A stretch of DNA of 64,000 nt from Lineus longissimus (GCF_910592395.1 NC_088325.1:372001-436000), one strand, 5' to 3'; shown: positions 35,701-52,799, counted from the stretch's first letter. Translations and numbers: made by a program. The notes: generated by a model not told the origin, from the letters alone.

Positions 35701-38700
35701 AGAATTGTCTATAAACCTTGATAATAAAGTACCCTCTTCTTAAATATCCCAGGAACTCAGTGGAGTGAGGGGCATCTATTCACAGTTGGTCGGACATGGG
35801 ACAGTTTTGGGGAATCAAACTTCATAACTATTTGTTCATGCGACATTGCTTCTTTTACCGCTCAAAAAATCTGTCTTATCTTTTGTAGCTGAGTGCGACT
35901 TACTTTTTCAACCAAAAATAGGCAATTTTAGAAAGTGACCTACGGGGCACCTCATTGACACCATTTGTTTACCAATCTCGCACCACACCATGGCAGTGCG
36001 TGTGAACATAAAACATCACAATACATATTTACAACTCATCAAAATTGGTACCAAGCATGCGAGAAGAGCACCACATCCTTCCCTCAGGAAAGCGGTTTGG
36101 CCCTCTTCTCCGCCATTGGTGATTTGCCCAATACCAAACAGACTCTGTAGATGACATCATCGCCATTATACTGGACAGCAAACATGACGTCATGGACAGC
36201 AAAATAATGAAACCACGTTACAAAGTTTATATTCAACAGTATTTTCCTCAGTGTTGAAATACACCAAACGGCATAGCGTCAATTTTAATTACACTTCAAG
36301 ATTGTTGCACTGACGTCCCATCATTGTTTTACCGTCCATAAAACATGTTTCAATCTGAGGCCATAAAGAAGGAGAAGCATTTTACTTTGGAAGCACACAT
36401 AGATACGGCGAGTCTTTTCTGTCAGTTTAAAAACCTGCTCACTGCATCTCCAACCTCAACATGCAACAGAAGACATAGGAAGACTTCAGATGCAAAAGAT
36501 ACTAAAGCCACCAGAGGCCTTTTCGAGTGAACACATCTTTCTGCTTCGAGGCTTATATTCTTTTGCTGTACGAAGTGTTTCATTTGACACGATTTACGAT
36601 AGAGTCAAGCATGTTTCGCACTGAAATGAGTGAGTACGATGCGTTGCGAAGTGTGGTACTGTCAGTTACCTTTTACCATAATCTCATTATTTTACCGAAA
36701 TCAGTTTTCGCAGCTTTTGCATCCGATCTCTCCATATGATACCAGGAAAATTCGAGAATTACTCTGCCAATGCCGGAGACTGTTTCAGTGTGGTGACAAC
36801 CATAAATGGTCCAAGAATGCAGAGCCTGTCTGACATGGAGCGTCGACAAAAATTTATAAGACTCGCTTATATATTTTTGGCGACGATGATGACAATTACG
36901 CTTTAGAAAAATAATCTCAAGTCCCAAGATAGTCCCAAGAGCTGTGCGACTATTTCTCACACGTAACATTTTGGAAAGGTACAAGTCTGTCGCAGTTCTG
37001 ACCAGGTACAGGTTCACAAATTTACAACCCTGTTACATATGTAACTGAAACTTGACTTCCAAATATTCTGATCAACCACGTATGACAACGGCTTCATGTT
37101 TCAGTCCAAGACACATTTTTGCATGCAGAAATGCAGCCATTTTATAACCACCTCACAATTGGTCCAGAAATAATCACAAGAAAAAAATTCCCTAAGTGTC
37201 ATCTTAAGTATTTGACAAATTATCTGTTGTGATTCGTGGGTTCGAGAAGTTTTTAAAGAATAGCCTCAAATGTTCTTGTATTCTATCAAGTTTGAAATTT
37301 GACTCTTCTTTAGAAAGTTCTTGACAAGCATTTCCCAAGTCGAGGATTTATTTACACCATGGCGCCCCCAATCAGGGTGTTGGTACACCACTAAGAGATC
37401 GTTGCGACACAGACAACTTTTACCACTAATGCCATTCACCCTTTTTACAAAAGGATATGTCGATTTGTGTTCCTCAATTAGCCCAAGCAATGGGGGAAGA
37501 AACCTACAAGCCCGAATGAAGCGGACGTTGAAATGCATGACGGGCCTATCGCCAGCCGACATAATTACAGCCTTATTCACTCGAGTTTTAGAATACACAA
37601 AAGAACATCATGGAAATATGAAGTGAATTTTTGCAGCAACAGGTAACAAGGGCATAGCACGTCTAAAATGACCCCCCACCCACCCAAGTACAAAAAGCAA
37701 AAATATTCCCAATATATATGTACAAAATGTCCTGATGAAGCTTTGTTTCATGTGCCGAGTCTTTTGTCCGGGAAATGTTCTGGACAGGTTCGTCGTCATC
37801 ACATTGGATATCACTGATAAGACTGTCAACGGCCGCATGGTTTTTATCGTTTATTTTATTAGAAAAGCGTTCAAAAACCTGCTCACAAAATGTGTCCCTC
37901 CCGTGACCCCCGTATGAAAATGCATCCAGACGTGTGGTTTGGTGATGAGACATTCTATGCCGACTTGCTACGCGTTGATGGAAGAATTGGAACACCATCG
38001 AAGAGAACCAACTATTACCGAGGAAGTCTTTATATGATCGGAGAATATTCTGTCCAAGCTCAGAGAAATGTTTATCAGAAGTCGTCTCAGTGAATTTTTG
38101 TATTTCACTTTTGCCAACCCTGTTTTTTTGCCTGCTTTATCCAAACCATTGAGTTCTAAAGACCGGCAACTGAAAGTTACAAGCAGATCTGAATTCAGCA
38201 AACTTTTCTTTTCTACTCACGGAGGGTAATTGGCAGACAATTCAGGTATCTCTGCGTCATTTTAAACAAGAGACGCTCTCGAATATGCCATTTGAATTGA
38301 AACAATTTACAAATTTCATCAAACCAGAAATTATCACGCGAACAAGTGTACATATCTAATATTTTCAAAAAGAGACTTAGGACATCTCTCAAATAGCTGG
38401 TTCCATTCTGGGGTGTCTACAGCTCGCGAGAACATGTTGCCAATAGTCTGACAGACAACTGGAAGTTAGATAACCTTACAAGTGTTCCATTTTCAGATTT
38501 TTAACGTGCAACGATATCACACAATACTAAAGGCTTGAATGAAATGAAATGGTGCCGAGTAAGTTTCCACCTAAATGTGATATGTCGTTACCTTCAAAGT
38601 TACACAGGGTGGCCCAAGAAAAATGCACGGCCTAAACTTACCTGAAAGAGCGAAGGAGCGAGAATTTTTTTGCTGGGGCTACAATTTCGCACGCCTTTTT

Positions 38701-40488
38701 TCCTGGTTACTGTACCGGCAGGCACGATCAATTTGATTGGTTGTTTTTGTCATCTCTGCCCAGTTTAAAGACACCTCAGCTTTTTATCAACAGAACCATT
38801 ATCATTTTATTTTGAATTTCTGAATATGCTCCCTGCTATCCAATCTCAAACCCAACTCTTTCTAGGCAGAATTTAAACAACGCATTTTCGGACCACACTG
38901 TATCATGGCGTCCGCATCGGGACATCGGCAGTCACATGACCTTGGATATGAGGTTATTACAAAATAATGAAATGACGATAAATGAATCGCTGACATTTGC
39001 CCAAACTTCTGTAGTACTTGTAAACTTGCTTTCGACGCAACTGCACAACATAATATCATTTCTGCTAGGACGCTAATATTTCGGCACGCCCTCACAGGAA
39101 TGTTTCTTACTGTACAGCATTCTATAAACAAAAATAATTTACGATTATTCACGTCCATACACTCGTGGATCATGGTAGCTCAACCTTCAAAGGGCTCAGG
39201 GTCCCAGGTACCACACCAGAGGCTAGTTTTTAAAAGTTTGTTCAAAACACTAAACACTTGATGGCAGCCATAGTGGAACTCTTCATATTCCAAATCTTTC
39301 TATTTTTGGTAAGTCTATTCTAATTCTGACAAATCTGTTTCGACTCCAAATTCTCTTCACACGACCTCAGTCTTTTGAAGGCCGAGCTTAATACCAGAAC
39401 TCCGCCAAACCTAATGGCATTTGTACAATGGTTAGAAGGCACATTATTATCAATACCAGACTTTGCTAAATAACCGCCAAACCTTGTTGAAAGTGAAGTT
39501 TTTTTCAAATTTTTTCATCATCGATTCGTACATTTCAACTGATTTGACAGTTTCTCAGCGTCACCAACCAATCTCTCAAGTCACAAATTTAGCAAATACG
39601 ACAAAAATTTGCGGCAAATCATATTAGTAAAAGGGGCTGAGCTGCCTCTGAAGTGACTTCACAGACACTGCCGCTCTTCAAGCAGCAACTTCGGGGCACG
39701 GCAAAAACTCGGCATTTCCTGAAAGCGGTCGGAACTTCTCCAGCACCCGAGTCTTTCTGTTCAGAATTTAGCACAAAACGGTGCTGCACATTCCGTATCT
39801 TGTCTTCCCACAACAAGGCAACAAACAGCTCCCACTCCTTCTTACTGAAAGTAGTGCGCGTATCGCGACTCCACCCCTTCAATCAACAGAGCCGACTTTC
39901 CACAGGGAAAGAATTTCTTCATTTAATTTTGCCAGGCTGGACTCTCTTGCACAGAAAACATTCTCATCACTTTATATTTGAATTGTCTAAGTGGTTTCAC
40001 AATTTCCCAAAAGAGCCACACGCCAGCTTTACGAAATTCAATCCCCGTGATCAAATGACCTCGTTTCGACCGTACCCCGAAAAACAACACTGGATTGGAG
40101 TCTAACAATGCTGCAAATGACCAACCAATCAGATCGGATCAAAAAATAATATCCATGAGCCTATCCGGCTAAAATTTTCAACGAGTACTTTCATCGGATT
40201 CTCCCGATATGAGAACATTTTTCATGACCCGACCCCCGACAAGTTTGCAAGCACATTATTTCACGTCATTCTTGATCCAACAGCACTCAGAAAAAGAGCG
40301 TCCGTAACCTTTCACCTTCAACATATTGTCTGCTATAAATAGCGTAATGACTGTCCGTTTTTCGACTCCACGTGACCATACGCACAGTTGATTCAGTCCC
40401 CTAACACTAGATGGCGTGAGATGAAGTATGATTTCAATGCATTGACTCAAAGACAGGAACAAGTTTATTTCGTTTGCGTTTTTGCGAT
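32738..40488. other. Long intergenic region with no recognised gene
   Basis: About 7.7 kb without a supported exon. Low-complexity A/T runs occur at 33715-33840. An ACACTAGATGGCGTG motif (CTCF-like) is at 40404-40418, just past the DDX6 3' end. Frames such as 37266-37598 (-) and 39653-40105 (+) look random. Small exons of a gene with long introns could be missed here. Confidence 0.4.
40463..40468 (-). promoter_or_regulatory. Poly(A) signal of DDX6
   Basis: Minus-strand AATAAA begins about 20 nt after the DDX6 stop codon at 40489. If used, the 3' UTR would be only 40-50 nt, which is very short. Confidence 0.4.
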
Positions 40489-45150
<4,662 letters not shown>

Positions 45151-45685
45151 GGTGGCACGCATCAAAATAATAGTCAGGCAATAATGTCTTGAAACGCAGC
45201 TGATACGCTAGATAAACAAGAACATCTGCAACGAAATAAAAGGATTGTGTCAACAGGGATTCTGTCCGAATCAAAGCTAGTGTGCTGGGGTTGGTGGGTG
45301 TGTGGTGAGTTGACTCAAAATGTTTTCAGTAAAAAATGTTTCGCTTCTTAAATAAGTATAATTCAGTGACCTGTCGTGGCGGTTTTTTTTTATCCAACTG
45401 GCTCCAATCCAAATGGCCAAAGTTTGCATCACAAATCATGAAAACAAGATTGCATTACAAACAATATCCTCCATTAGACATCAAAATGCAGTTTATAAGA
45501 TCCATTAAGGCACTTCTACTGCTGGTACCAGTGTGAGCAACATGAGACATTCTGTTAATATGTACGAACATTATTTTCATTTCATTCTTCTAACGAAGTA
45601 GGTCATTTTTTCATGCGTCATTCTGGGTCAACTACCACCGATAAAATCATAGCAAGTAATGCCCACATATGCAGTTATCTTAAAT
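45151..45685. other. DDX6 promoter / 5' UTR region
   Basis: No coding exon. The DDX6 transcription start should lie here; I see no TATA box or certain 5' UTR splice site. Confidence 0.35.
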
Positions 45686-45757
45686 GTTCCTCAGTGTGAA
45701 TGATTTCTCAATCATGTTGTTCAGTAGCAGAACTGGTCACAATATCATCATTGGAGC
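45686..45757 (-). ncRNA. SNORD38: Diverged U38-like snoRNA, copy 7 (upstream of DDX6)
   Basis: Guide, box C (ATGATGA), D' and box D are kept, but the terminal stem is GCTCC/GGAAC with one mismatch, and other changes occur (CTGAACAACATG). It lies 536 nt upstream of the DDX6 ATG in the same orientation. It is either in a 5' UTR intron or a decaying copy outside any host. Confidence 0.6.
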
Positions 45758-45812
45758 ACATTAAGACATCAATTGTGGCACTCTGATTCTTTTTCTTCAA
45801 AACATGTCAAGA

Positions 45813-45972
45813 GGCCTTACTATAGCCGACTTCACTTTGACCCTTTGTTCCAAGAGAAACGTATCACTCATTGACCCTTTTGAAGAAGTTTCTGGGGGCA
45901 TTGACCATCATGCGTTTCACCGCGAACAAAGGGTCAAAGTGGCATTATCTGAAGTCGCCTTAGCCTTAAGGT
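45813..45972. mobile_element. ~160-bp foldback element (MITE-like)
   Basis: Inverted arms CACTTTGACCCTTTGTTC (45833-45850) and GAACAAAGGGTCAAAGTG (45924-45941) match perfectly over 18 bp. Homology extends imperfectly outward through CGACTTC/GAAGTCG to AGGCCTT/AAGGTT. The 73-bp centre is non-coding. No clear target duplication seen. Confidence 0.65.
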
Positions 45973-46061
45973 TGCGAGTGTGCACATTGGATTTATTTTG
46001 GCTCCGAGTCGTCGGGTCAAGTCAAGTGTAGCGGCCAAAACTGGGAGACGTGTTTCTTAAT

Positions 46062-46434
46062 CGGCTTATTCCGTACATATGTACATAACATCACACTTCC
46101 CATGGTTTTAGCCGATTCGTCTTTGACTTTGTTGAAAATGCCTATACTCCAAATACTGGTCACGGCATACGTAGTCAGTGCCCAGACAAACTTCATTTTG
46201 TGGAAATTGTCTATGGATTCATTGGATCGTTTCACGACGTTTGCGCTCGAAATTACCACACGGCACCGCGATCGACAAGTAACATTTCTGTACAGGATCA
46301 GGAAGGGGCGCATCAGAATGCAATTGTTGCAAAAGAAGAAACACAAAAAGATCCCCTTTTCGGCTCAAGTGATGTATAGCGGCTTAAACCATGGGAAGTA
46401 TGATGTTATGTACATTCATGTACGGAATAAGCCG
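46062..46434. mobile_element. 373-bp element with ~53-bp terminal inverted repeats
   Basis: The left arm 46062-46114 begins CGGCTTATTCCGTACATATG and the right arm 46380-46434 ends CATGTACGGAATAAGCCG. The arms match at about nine in ten positions, including ACATAACATCA/TGATGTTATGT and CCATGG. The ~265-bp centre is not a transposase. The open frame 46102-46656 crosses the right arm and is not a gene. Confidence 0.7.
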
Positions 46435-48308
46435 TGTATGATACACTTCCGACAGTCTTTACTTTCACTTCACCACTCTTTTTTTCTTGGATTATATTTT
46501 GGAACGTTCCAGAATTCAACGAGCAGAGAACAAACAAACCATTGGACTTCCATCAGACACTACAGGCATGAGTGGTCGGTATTTGATGGGGAATCATGTT
46601 ATACGGCGTCTGTTTTCAATTGTTTTGTTTCTTTCACTCTGTGCACTGTGCATTAGTGTTCAATCAATGCATTTCGGTGTACAATGAATCCATTCACTGA
46701 GCCGACTGAAAAACCCCTTTGATTTCGTTACTATTTTCAATAGAAGTCAGCAATGTTACAAGTCACAATTTACAGAGGCAAAAGATAAAACACAACACTT
46801 TGGAATAGTAATGGTAGTTTTTTATTTACTTATTTCATTTGGGAGGATGACATCGGATTTAATTCGAAAGATCAGACTTACCTACACAATGTCCAATATG
46901 GCTGTCGTGTATGCTAATGAGGGAACGAGATTTAAACTCAGATTATTTCGTTTGCAGACGAAAATAGACCAATGCAAGCTGTCTAAAGCAACACATAAGA
47001 TATGAAATCAATCTTTACATCAATTCAGCAATTGGAAAAATGAAGAAGTTGTGAAAATTCAACATTTCAGGGGTCAACCTGGGTCAAGGTTAAAGATTGC
47101 AGCTAAAATAAGAACTCAACTGGAGTGAAAACTGGCAGGGCCTATTCTACAGACCAAAGACTTTGCAGACCTCATTTTTTGGCTCTCACTTCTTTATTAG
47201 TGGAGATTTTCATGAAATCTAAAGTGATATTAGGCCAGAAACGGTTTCCGCATATGCTCAGAAAGAAATTTTTGACAAAAATTAAATTTTAGTACCTTGA
47301 TTTTGAAGAAATAAAAGTCTGTAATTCTTAGAATTCTAAATAAGAAAAAACAGACCAACTTCAAAGGCAAATTAAGATATTTTAAAAACATTTTTTGAAT
47401 AATAGATTTAGTTTGTTATGTGAAGGGTAATACAAAGATTATGAATATTTCAACAAACAATCGATAATTTTAATAGTTAAAGAAATATCACGAATTTTCT
47501 GAACACCTCTCAAAATAATTTCACCAATTTATTTCTGGTCGCAATATTGATGAATATGAATATTAATTAGTTTGAAAGATATTTGAATGTAGTCAAACTT
47601 GTCACGTGTCATTCAATCAAGGATGAACTTGACACCTGCGCGCGTCCTCGTCCTTGTGCAGACTGACACCAACCATTCTCGCTACCACATCTCATAGGCC
47701 GGCCTCATGGTACGTCACCGCTGAAATGACTCAAGTCAAGATCAATATTTCCTTATATTATGCTACCAGATGTTCTTGGCCAATAGCGTAACTCGATTCA
47801 CATCATGTGATTTCAAGTCATCACATCGTATCGGATCCAAAAAAGCAATAACGGATCCAAAAAAATGTCGTAACGGATCCTAAAAGTTATTTGCGATGTC
47901 ATGGCGGACTCGCAAAGCTTCGTCCGCCATGACATTTCTTCGTCCATCAAAATTCCATATCGGACTCCCAAACATCCACTATTTGTATATTAATCATTTT
48001 AAAAAGGCATATCGTCCGGTTAGACAATCACAATGTGAATTTTGATGTTGAGTACTTGATTCCAGCCAGTAATGCACGGTGCCCGCTGATGGGCTCCCAA
48101 AATCTGCAGCACACCAAGTAGCATACTCATGCTAGGTCCTTATGCCCGTAAATCGGAGGATCAGAGGCCCTATGACAAACTTTAGACTAGAAGCATCTCC
48201 AACCACCTCAGCGTCTTTCCGCAGTCAATTATTAGTTACCATCGTAAGCCTTAGAGGGGGCAGATGGAACTGTACATGTTTAAACAAGAAGACATATAAC
48301 CGTCATCT
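46435..48308. other. Non-coding intergenic sequence
   Basis: No supported gene. CGGATCC-containing short repeats (ATCGGATCCAAAAAA, ACGGATCC) occur at 47830-47882. Confidence 0.4.
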
Positions 48309-48783
48309 GATATGCCACGAGATCCTTCACCGTCAATTCCTTTACCGTCTTCGGATGCGCATCTGATATGCCACGAGATCCTTCACCGTCAATTCCTTTA
48401 CCGTCTTCGGATGCGCATCCGATATGCCAGAGATCCTTCACCGTCAATTCCTTTACCGTGATGCGCATCCGATATGCCACGAGATCCTTCACCGTCAATT
48501 CCTTTACCGTCTTCGGATGCGCATCCGATATGCCAGAGATCCTTCACCGTCAATTCCTTTACCGTAATCGGATGCGCATCCGATATGCCACGAGATCCTT
48601 CACCGTCTTCGGATGCGCATCCGATATGCCACGAGATCCTTCACCGTCAATTCCCTTACCGTCTTCGGATGCGCATCCGATATGCCACGAGATCCTTCAC
48701 CGTCAATTCCTATACCGTCATTGGATGCCACCAGATTTTTTGTAACTTAACCGTCAATTCCTATACCGTCATGGATGCCACCA
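48309..48783. repeat. 56-bp minisatellite with a 14-bp palindrome
   Basis: Units begin GATATGCCA at 48309, 48365, 48421, 48471, 48527, 48582, 48623 and 48679. Most are 56 bp; short forms of 41 and 50 bp lack part of the CAATTCCTTTACCGTCTTCG segment. Six of the eight unit junctions contain GGATGCGCATCC, perfectly palindromic and up to 14 bp with flanking C/G. The tail from 48720 carries two diverged ATGCCACCAG units. Open frames on both strands come from the repeat. Confidence 0.93.
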
Positions 48784-49849
48784 GCTTTGTTGTCGTTGTA
48801 AAGGTTTCGGGGATACGACCAATGCATGCGAGCACCGTCGGCGGAACCCCAGACCGCCCTCTAGATCTATCCGTAAGGACAAGCCACTCTCGTGACCGTC
48901 ACGGTTACGGACTCCGGACCTCCAGACTTTAGAGACCGAGCTTTTCTTTACCTTACAATTACTGTATACTCGGCGCCTCACTTATATGTGTTGTTTTTTT
49001 CATATACATTGTTCTCGTGGTTTACGGAAAAGTAGGCCTAAAATGTTATAGTGTCTATAAACAATATTCAGTTAATGGAATTACACTTTTTTCCATTAGG
49101 CTACTGCTTGCTTGATATTGCCCTAACAACTTTTTCATGAATCAATTTTGAGCATTATGTTTACAACGTAGTTATTATAGCACGAAATATGAGTCTGAAA
49201 TGCCAAATACTTGCAACTATTATGTTAATCACTGAAATCTTAGTGTACTAAGTACTCGCTATAAGCTATGTTATTGCGCCCCTAAACCAACGTACTGACA
49301 ACGCTACCTCCCCGGAACTCAAATTTTAACGTGAGTTAATTGTAATCTTACTCTCTATATACCAAAGTGATTTACCTAGGAATACAATTGAACTTCACTG
49401 AAAACTAATGATGTGTTGATGAGTTCAATAAATCCTTCGATTCCTTTGGTTTTCTTGGCGAACTGACGACGTCCGACAATGACCCGTTGACGTGTACCTG
49501 CAATGCATTGCCATTTGTGTGTAGGCCTAAACAGATCTATTTTTGGACGACACTCAGTCATGACTGTCAACTATCTTCATCAATCTTTATAAAACAGTAA
49601 AGTAACATCCATCCATGCATCATCATAATCATCATCCTGATCATTCATGAATGCTAATGTGAGAGCATCATCAATGTCAGTATGGGAGTAGTGACCGTGT
49701 CATCCATGCTGTTGATGTTGCTTCGATCAACTGGGAATGGAAGTCACCTAGTAATCAGAGGCCAACTTGTATGTCCTCCTTTTCTTTTCCCTGTGAAATG
49801 ATTGTGTGTTTTCATTATTTCAGTGCTCAGCTCTGGACATTACGTCGCC
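48784..49849. other. Non-coding region upstream of the + strand coiled-coil gene
   Basis: No supported exon. An acceptor ttatttcag at 49815-49823 just before the ATG exon implies a non-coding 5' exon somewhere upstream. Confidence 0.4.
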
Positions 49850-52021
49850 ATGGCAACAAAACAAGGATCAGCCGGGTCGGGTGCGAAGCCTAAAATGACT
49901 GATTACAGAGCTGAAAACGCTTTGTTGAAGACAAGGGTTAAAGAGGTGATTATTTTATAAATACTACATACTTTTCTTTGTTGTGCCTATATTGAGGTTT
50001 GATTGGCTCTGAACAACCAACTCTGACAGGCACGATGTCTGCTATTTTAGTTAACTTTGTGAATAGTGCCAAATTGAGAGACAGTAAAGACACCAAGTGG
50101 CGAGTTTGTTAACTAATCGGCCCACCTCACTCCTGCCTGTAGTCTCCCTTTAAACATGCCATGTTCTGTTTCAGCTTGAGTCAGAGGTCGGCCATTGTAA
50201 GCAGAGACTAGATGAACTCAGGAAAGCCAAGAACACAACTATACTGAAGCGAGAAAGGGAGATAGTAAATGTGAGCGGACCTGGCCTTGGAAGGAGGTCA
50301 GTTTAGTCCCCGACTTCAGGCTCTGATGGTAATGACAATGAGAGGTCGGGTGTTTGATCTCCCGAGGGCTGTCAAGTAAATACCAGCTTGGCTGCACAGT
50401 CACCAGGGCTAGGCACTCTCTGTTTAATTTTCTCCTGTTTTTCTCTTGTGGCACGAAGACAGAATCGGGAAGATCAATGAAAAGACCATGTCAACTCATC
50501 AGCAGCGTGCAGCAAACCACTTATAAATATACTTTTCAACTCAGTTGAAACTGATGCTATTCCTTCGTCTTTCTAGGGAGAGTGGAAGATCCTTATCAAG
50601 TGACTGCGACCATTCAGAACTTGAGAAGCAGTTGGCAGAGTCGGAAAGGAAGGCTAAAGGTCTTGAGAAGGAGCTTAGTAACCATATGAACAAACCAAGG
50701 GAAGTGCAAAAGGTTGGTAGCCATTTATCGGGTCTATCCAAAAAATAATCTTCTAGTACCATTTTGTAAACCGGTATTTAACTCCTACTGATGAACATTT
50801 TCCTCATCATTTCCTTCCCAGGTCAAGCAAACATCGTGCAACCATGAGGAATTGATCACCCAGTTGAAATATGAGATAAACGGTCTTGAAGGCGACCGGG
50901 CCGCGTTACTCCTCGAGAATGAGGACCTGACGAAGAGTGTTGCTGGTTTGTTGACGGAGCTGAGTCTGAAAGAGGCAAACTGGTGTGAGAAGGAGGAAGA
51001 GTTGAATCAAAAGGTATGGTTACTACACAGGGTGGCCCGATGAGCTTGGATGTGACATGATAATGATATTGAGTTCAGAGTTGAACATCAACGGGTACAT
51101 TAAGACCTTTTATTAGGCAATTTGTAACATGATGTAAGAGAAAACTAGAGTGTTGGAGGAAACCTACACTGTCAGTGTTGCCGTCTCTATCACATGAAGG
51201 CTTGTCCTGGGACGGGAACTAACCCATGACTACCAAGGGGGGGTGGATTTTCAAACATTGGCCTTACCACTCTGCAACCTCAAGGTCTACAGCATGAGTC
51301 CTCCTTTTGCATGTTTCCGTCAGGGAGTAAGTATGTATGGAGAGAAATGGCCTGAGTATGTCCGGCAGGGAACAATGAATGAATGGGAACATTCTTCAAT
51401 CAAGAATTGGAACTTGTTCTTTTCCAGTTGAAGCAGCAGTGGGGTGATAAGTACAGGCAGTGGATGGAAGAGACTGAGAAGAAGCTGTTTGAACTACAGC
51501 AGGCTAATCAGTTGATGTAAGTTGGCAGTTGGGGTGAATTGTGCTCAAGGGCGTGTGGGTTGAACCATGCCACAATGATGTCGAGTTATTCATTGTCCCT
51601 TCGTGGAACTACTTCAAAAAGTGGAAACCAGCAGCTGGACTTCCGTGCCCTGAATCAAATGGTTTCCAATTCATGCTTGACCATTCCATTTCTGACTGTC
51701 TTTTACTGAGCTTGACAGTCGTCATCATTATCATTGTCATAGGCTTCTTGGTCCATTTTCAGATCTTTGCCACATGATTTAGTCCACTTTAGGTCACAGA
51801 TTTACTCCCTTTGTGTGGGGTCTTTAGCCTGCCATGGCATTAGGCACTCAGTTACAGAGAACCTTTCTTTAAGGACTGTCAAGGGCAGGGAATTCCTTGA
51901 AACCCGTGCTGTTGTATCATTTCAATGGCTCATGTCACACCATCAACACTTTCTAATTTGCAGGAGGACACTGCTAAAGAAACCAAAACCTGGAGATGAC
52001 AGTGGTGGAGCCGCTCCGTGA
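49850..52021 (+). CDS. Coiled-coil protein of unknown family (230 aa)
   Basis: Six exons, 49850-49945, 50175-50296, 50577-50712, 50822-51013, 51428-51516 and 51964-52021, join in consistent phases with GT-AG sites to give 230 residues. It starts MATKQGSAGSGAKPKMTDYR and ends KKPKPGDDSGGAAP. The start ATG has a cgccATGG context. Almost the whole chain from residue 20 to 215 is Lys/Glu/Leu-rich and predicted coiled coil (AENALLKTRVKE, ELEKQLAESERKAK, ALLLENEDLTKSV). A short Gly/Ser patch near 70-80 may be a break. No signal peptide or membrane segment. I do not recognise the family; a centrosomal or ciliary role would be a guess. Confidence 0.85.
51199..51290 (-). repeat. tRNA-like (SINE-type) sequence
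   Basis: On the minus strand an A-box-like GGTTGCAGAGTGGTAAGG is followed by TCATGGGTTAGTTCCCGTCC, a degenerate B box. It lies in intron 4 of the coiled-coil gene and has decayed too far to be a tRNA gene. Confidence 0.4.
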
Positions 52022-52100
52022 GGGTGGCCATTCCGAAATATTGAGCTGGGATAGTGTCCATGGTGGCCATATTATAAACGTGTTGGTTCTTGTCTACAAA

Positions 52101-52330
52101 TCAGTCTCCGTCCATAGATGATATAGAGTAAGGGAATGTACAGATGTCAGTCTCCGTCCATAGATGATATAGAGTAAGGGAATGTACAGATGTCAGTCTC
52201 CGTCCATAGATGATATAGATTAAGGGAATGTACAGATGTCAGTCTCCGTCCATAGATGATATAGAGTAAGGGAACATACTGAAGTCAGTCTCCGTCCATA
52301 AATGCTGTGGTGTAAGACAACAAGAGACAT
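52101..52330. repeat. 46-bp minisatellite, five units, in a 3' UTR
   Basis: Units start TCAGTCTCCGTCCATAGATG at 52101, 52147, 52193, 52239 and 52285. The fifth diverges after the first 16 bases. It lies between the stop codon (52021) and an ATTAAA at 52557-52562, so it should be transcribed in the 3' UTR of the coiled-coil gene. Confidence 0.93.
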
Positions 52331-52556
52331 CGAGTCTAGTCATAGTGTGAAGTAGAGTGGTGGTTGAATTCGTTGTTTATTGAGAGAACTGTCTGGTATG
52401 AAGTGTAGTTTTGTATGTATATCCTGCAAGTATCTTGCAAGCTAGAGAAATGAACTTTCCGTCCATTCAAAGATTGATATTTTTGTCTTCGAACCGAACT
52501 TATTTTTTTGTGGCACAATCTATTTTTATATAGAAGACCTTCAGTCATTTACGTCC

Positions 52557-52562
52557 ATTAAA
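52557..52562 (+). promoter_or_regulatory. Poly(A) signal of the coiled-coil gene
   Basis: ATTAAA about 540 nt after the stop codon, the commonest variant hexamer. No better signal is seen in the 3' flank. Confidence 0.4.
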
Positions 52563-52628
52563 ACAGGTTATTTATTGCAACAAATCTTCTTAAATTCTTG
52601 CCCCCTCGCCCCCTCCCCCCCAAAGAAG

Positions 52629-52703
52629 CAGCGATGGCCTCCAGGTTATCATGCCCTTCTTTAGCAAACAGTAGGTCCCAGGTTTGATTCCTGGGTCACT
52701 TGG
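52629..52703 (+). repeat. Weak tRNA-like (SINE-type) sequence
   Basis: A T-arm-like CCCAGGTTTGATTCCTGGG with B-box similarity follows a loose A-box (GATGGCCTCCAGGTTA). No acceptor stem is evident. Confidence 0.3.
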
Positions 52704-52799
52704 GCTCTTTACGTTGATCAGATAGGACAGTAGGCCTACATTGATTTGTCTCAACTTGAAGACCCTGCACATGTGGACTCCATGGCAACGAAGCAAGCG

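Noticed and set aside
37266-40105. Frames of 100-150 aa (for example 37266-37598 minus and 39653-40105 plus)
   Set aside because: Low-quality peptides without domains, splice sites or homology that I can recognise, in AT-rich intergenic sequence.
46102-46656. 184-aa open frame (+)
   Set aside because: It runs through one arm of an inverted-repeat element, has no recognisable domain, and its codon use looks random.
48368-48932. 125- and 152-aa open frames (+) with a HRQFLYR repeat
   Set aside because: They are translations of the 56-bp minisatellite; unit-length changes shift the frame, so there is no conserved protein repeat.
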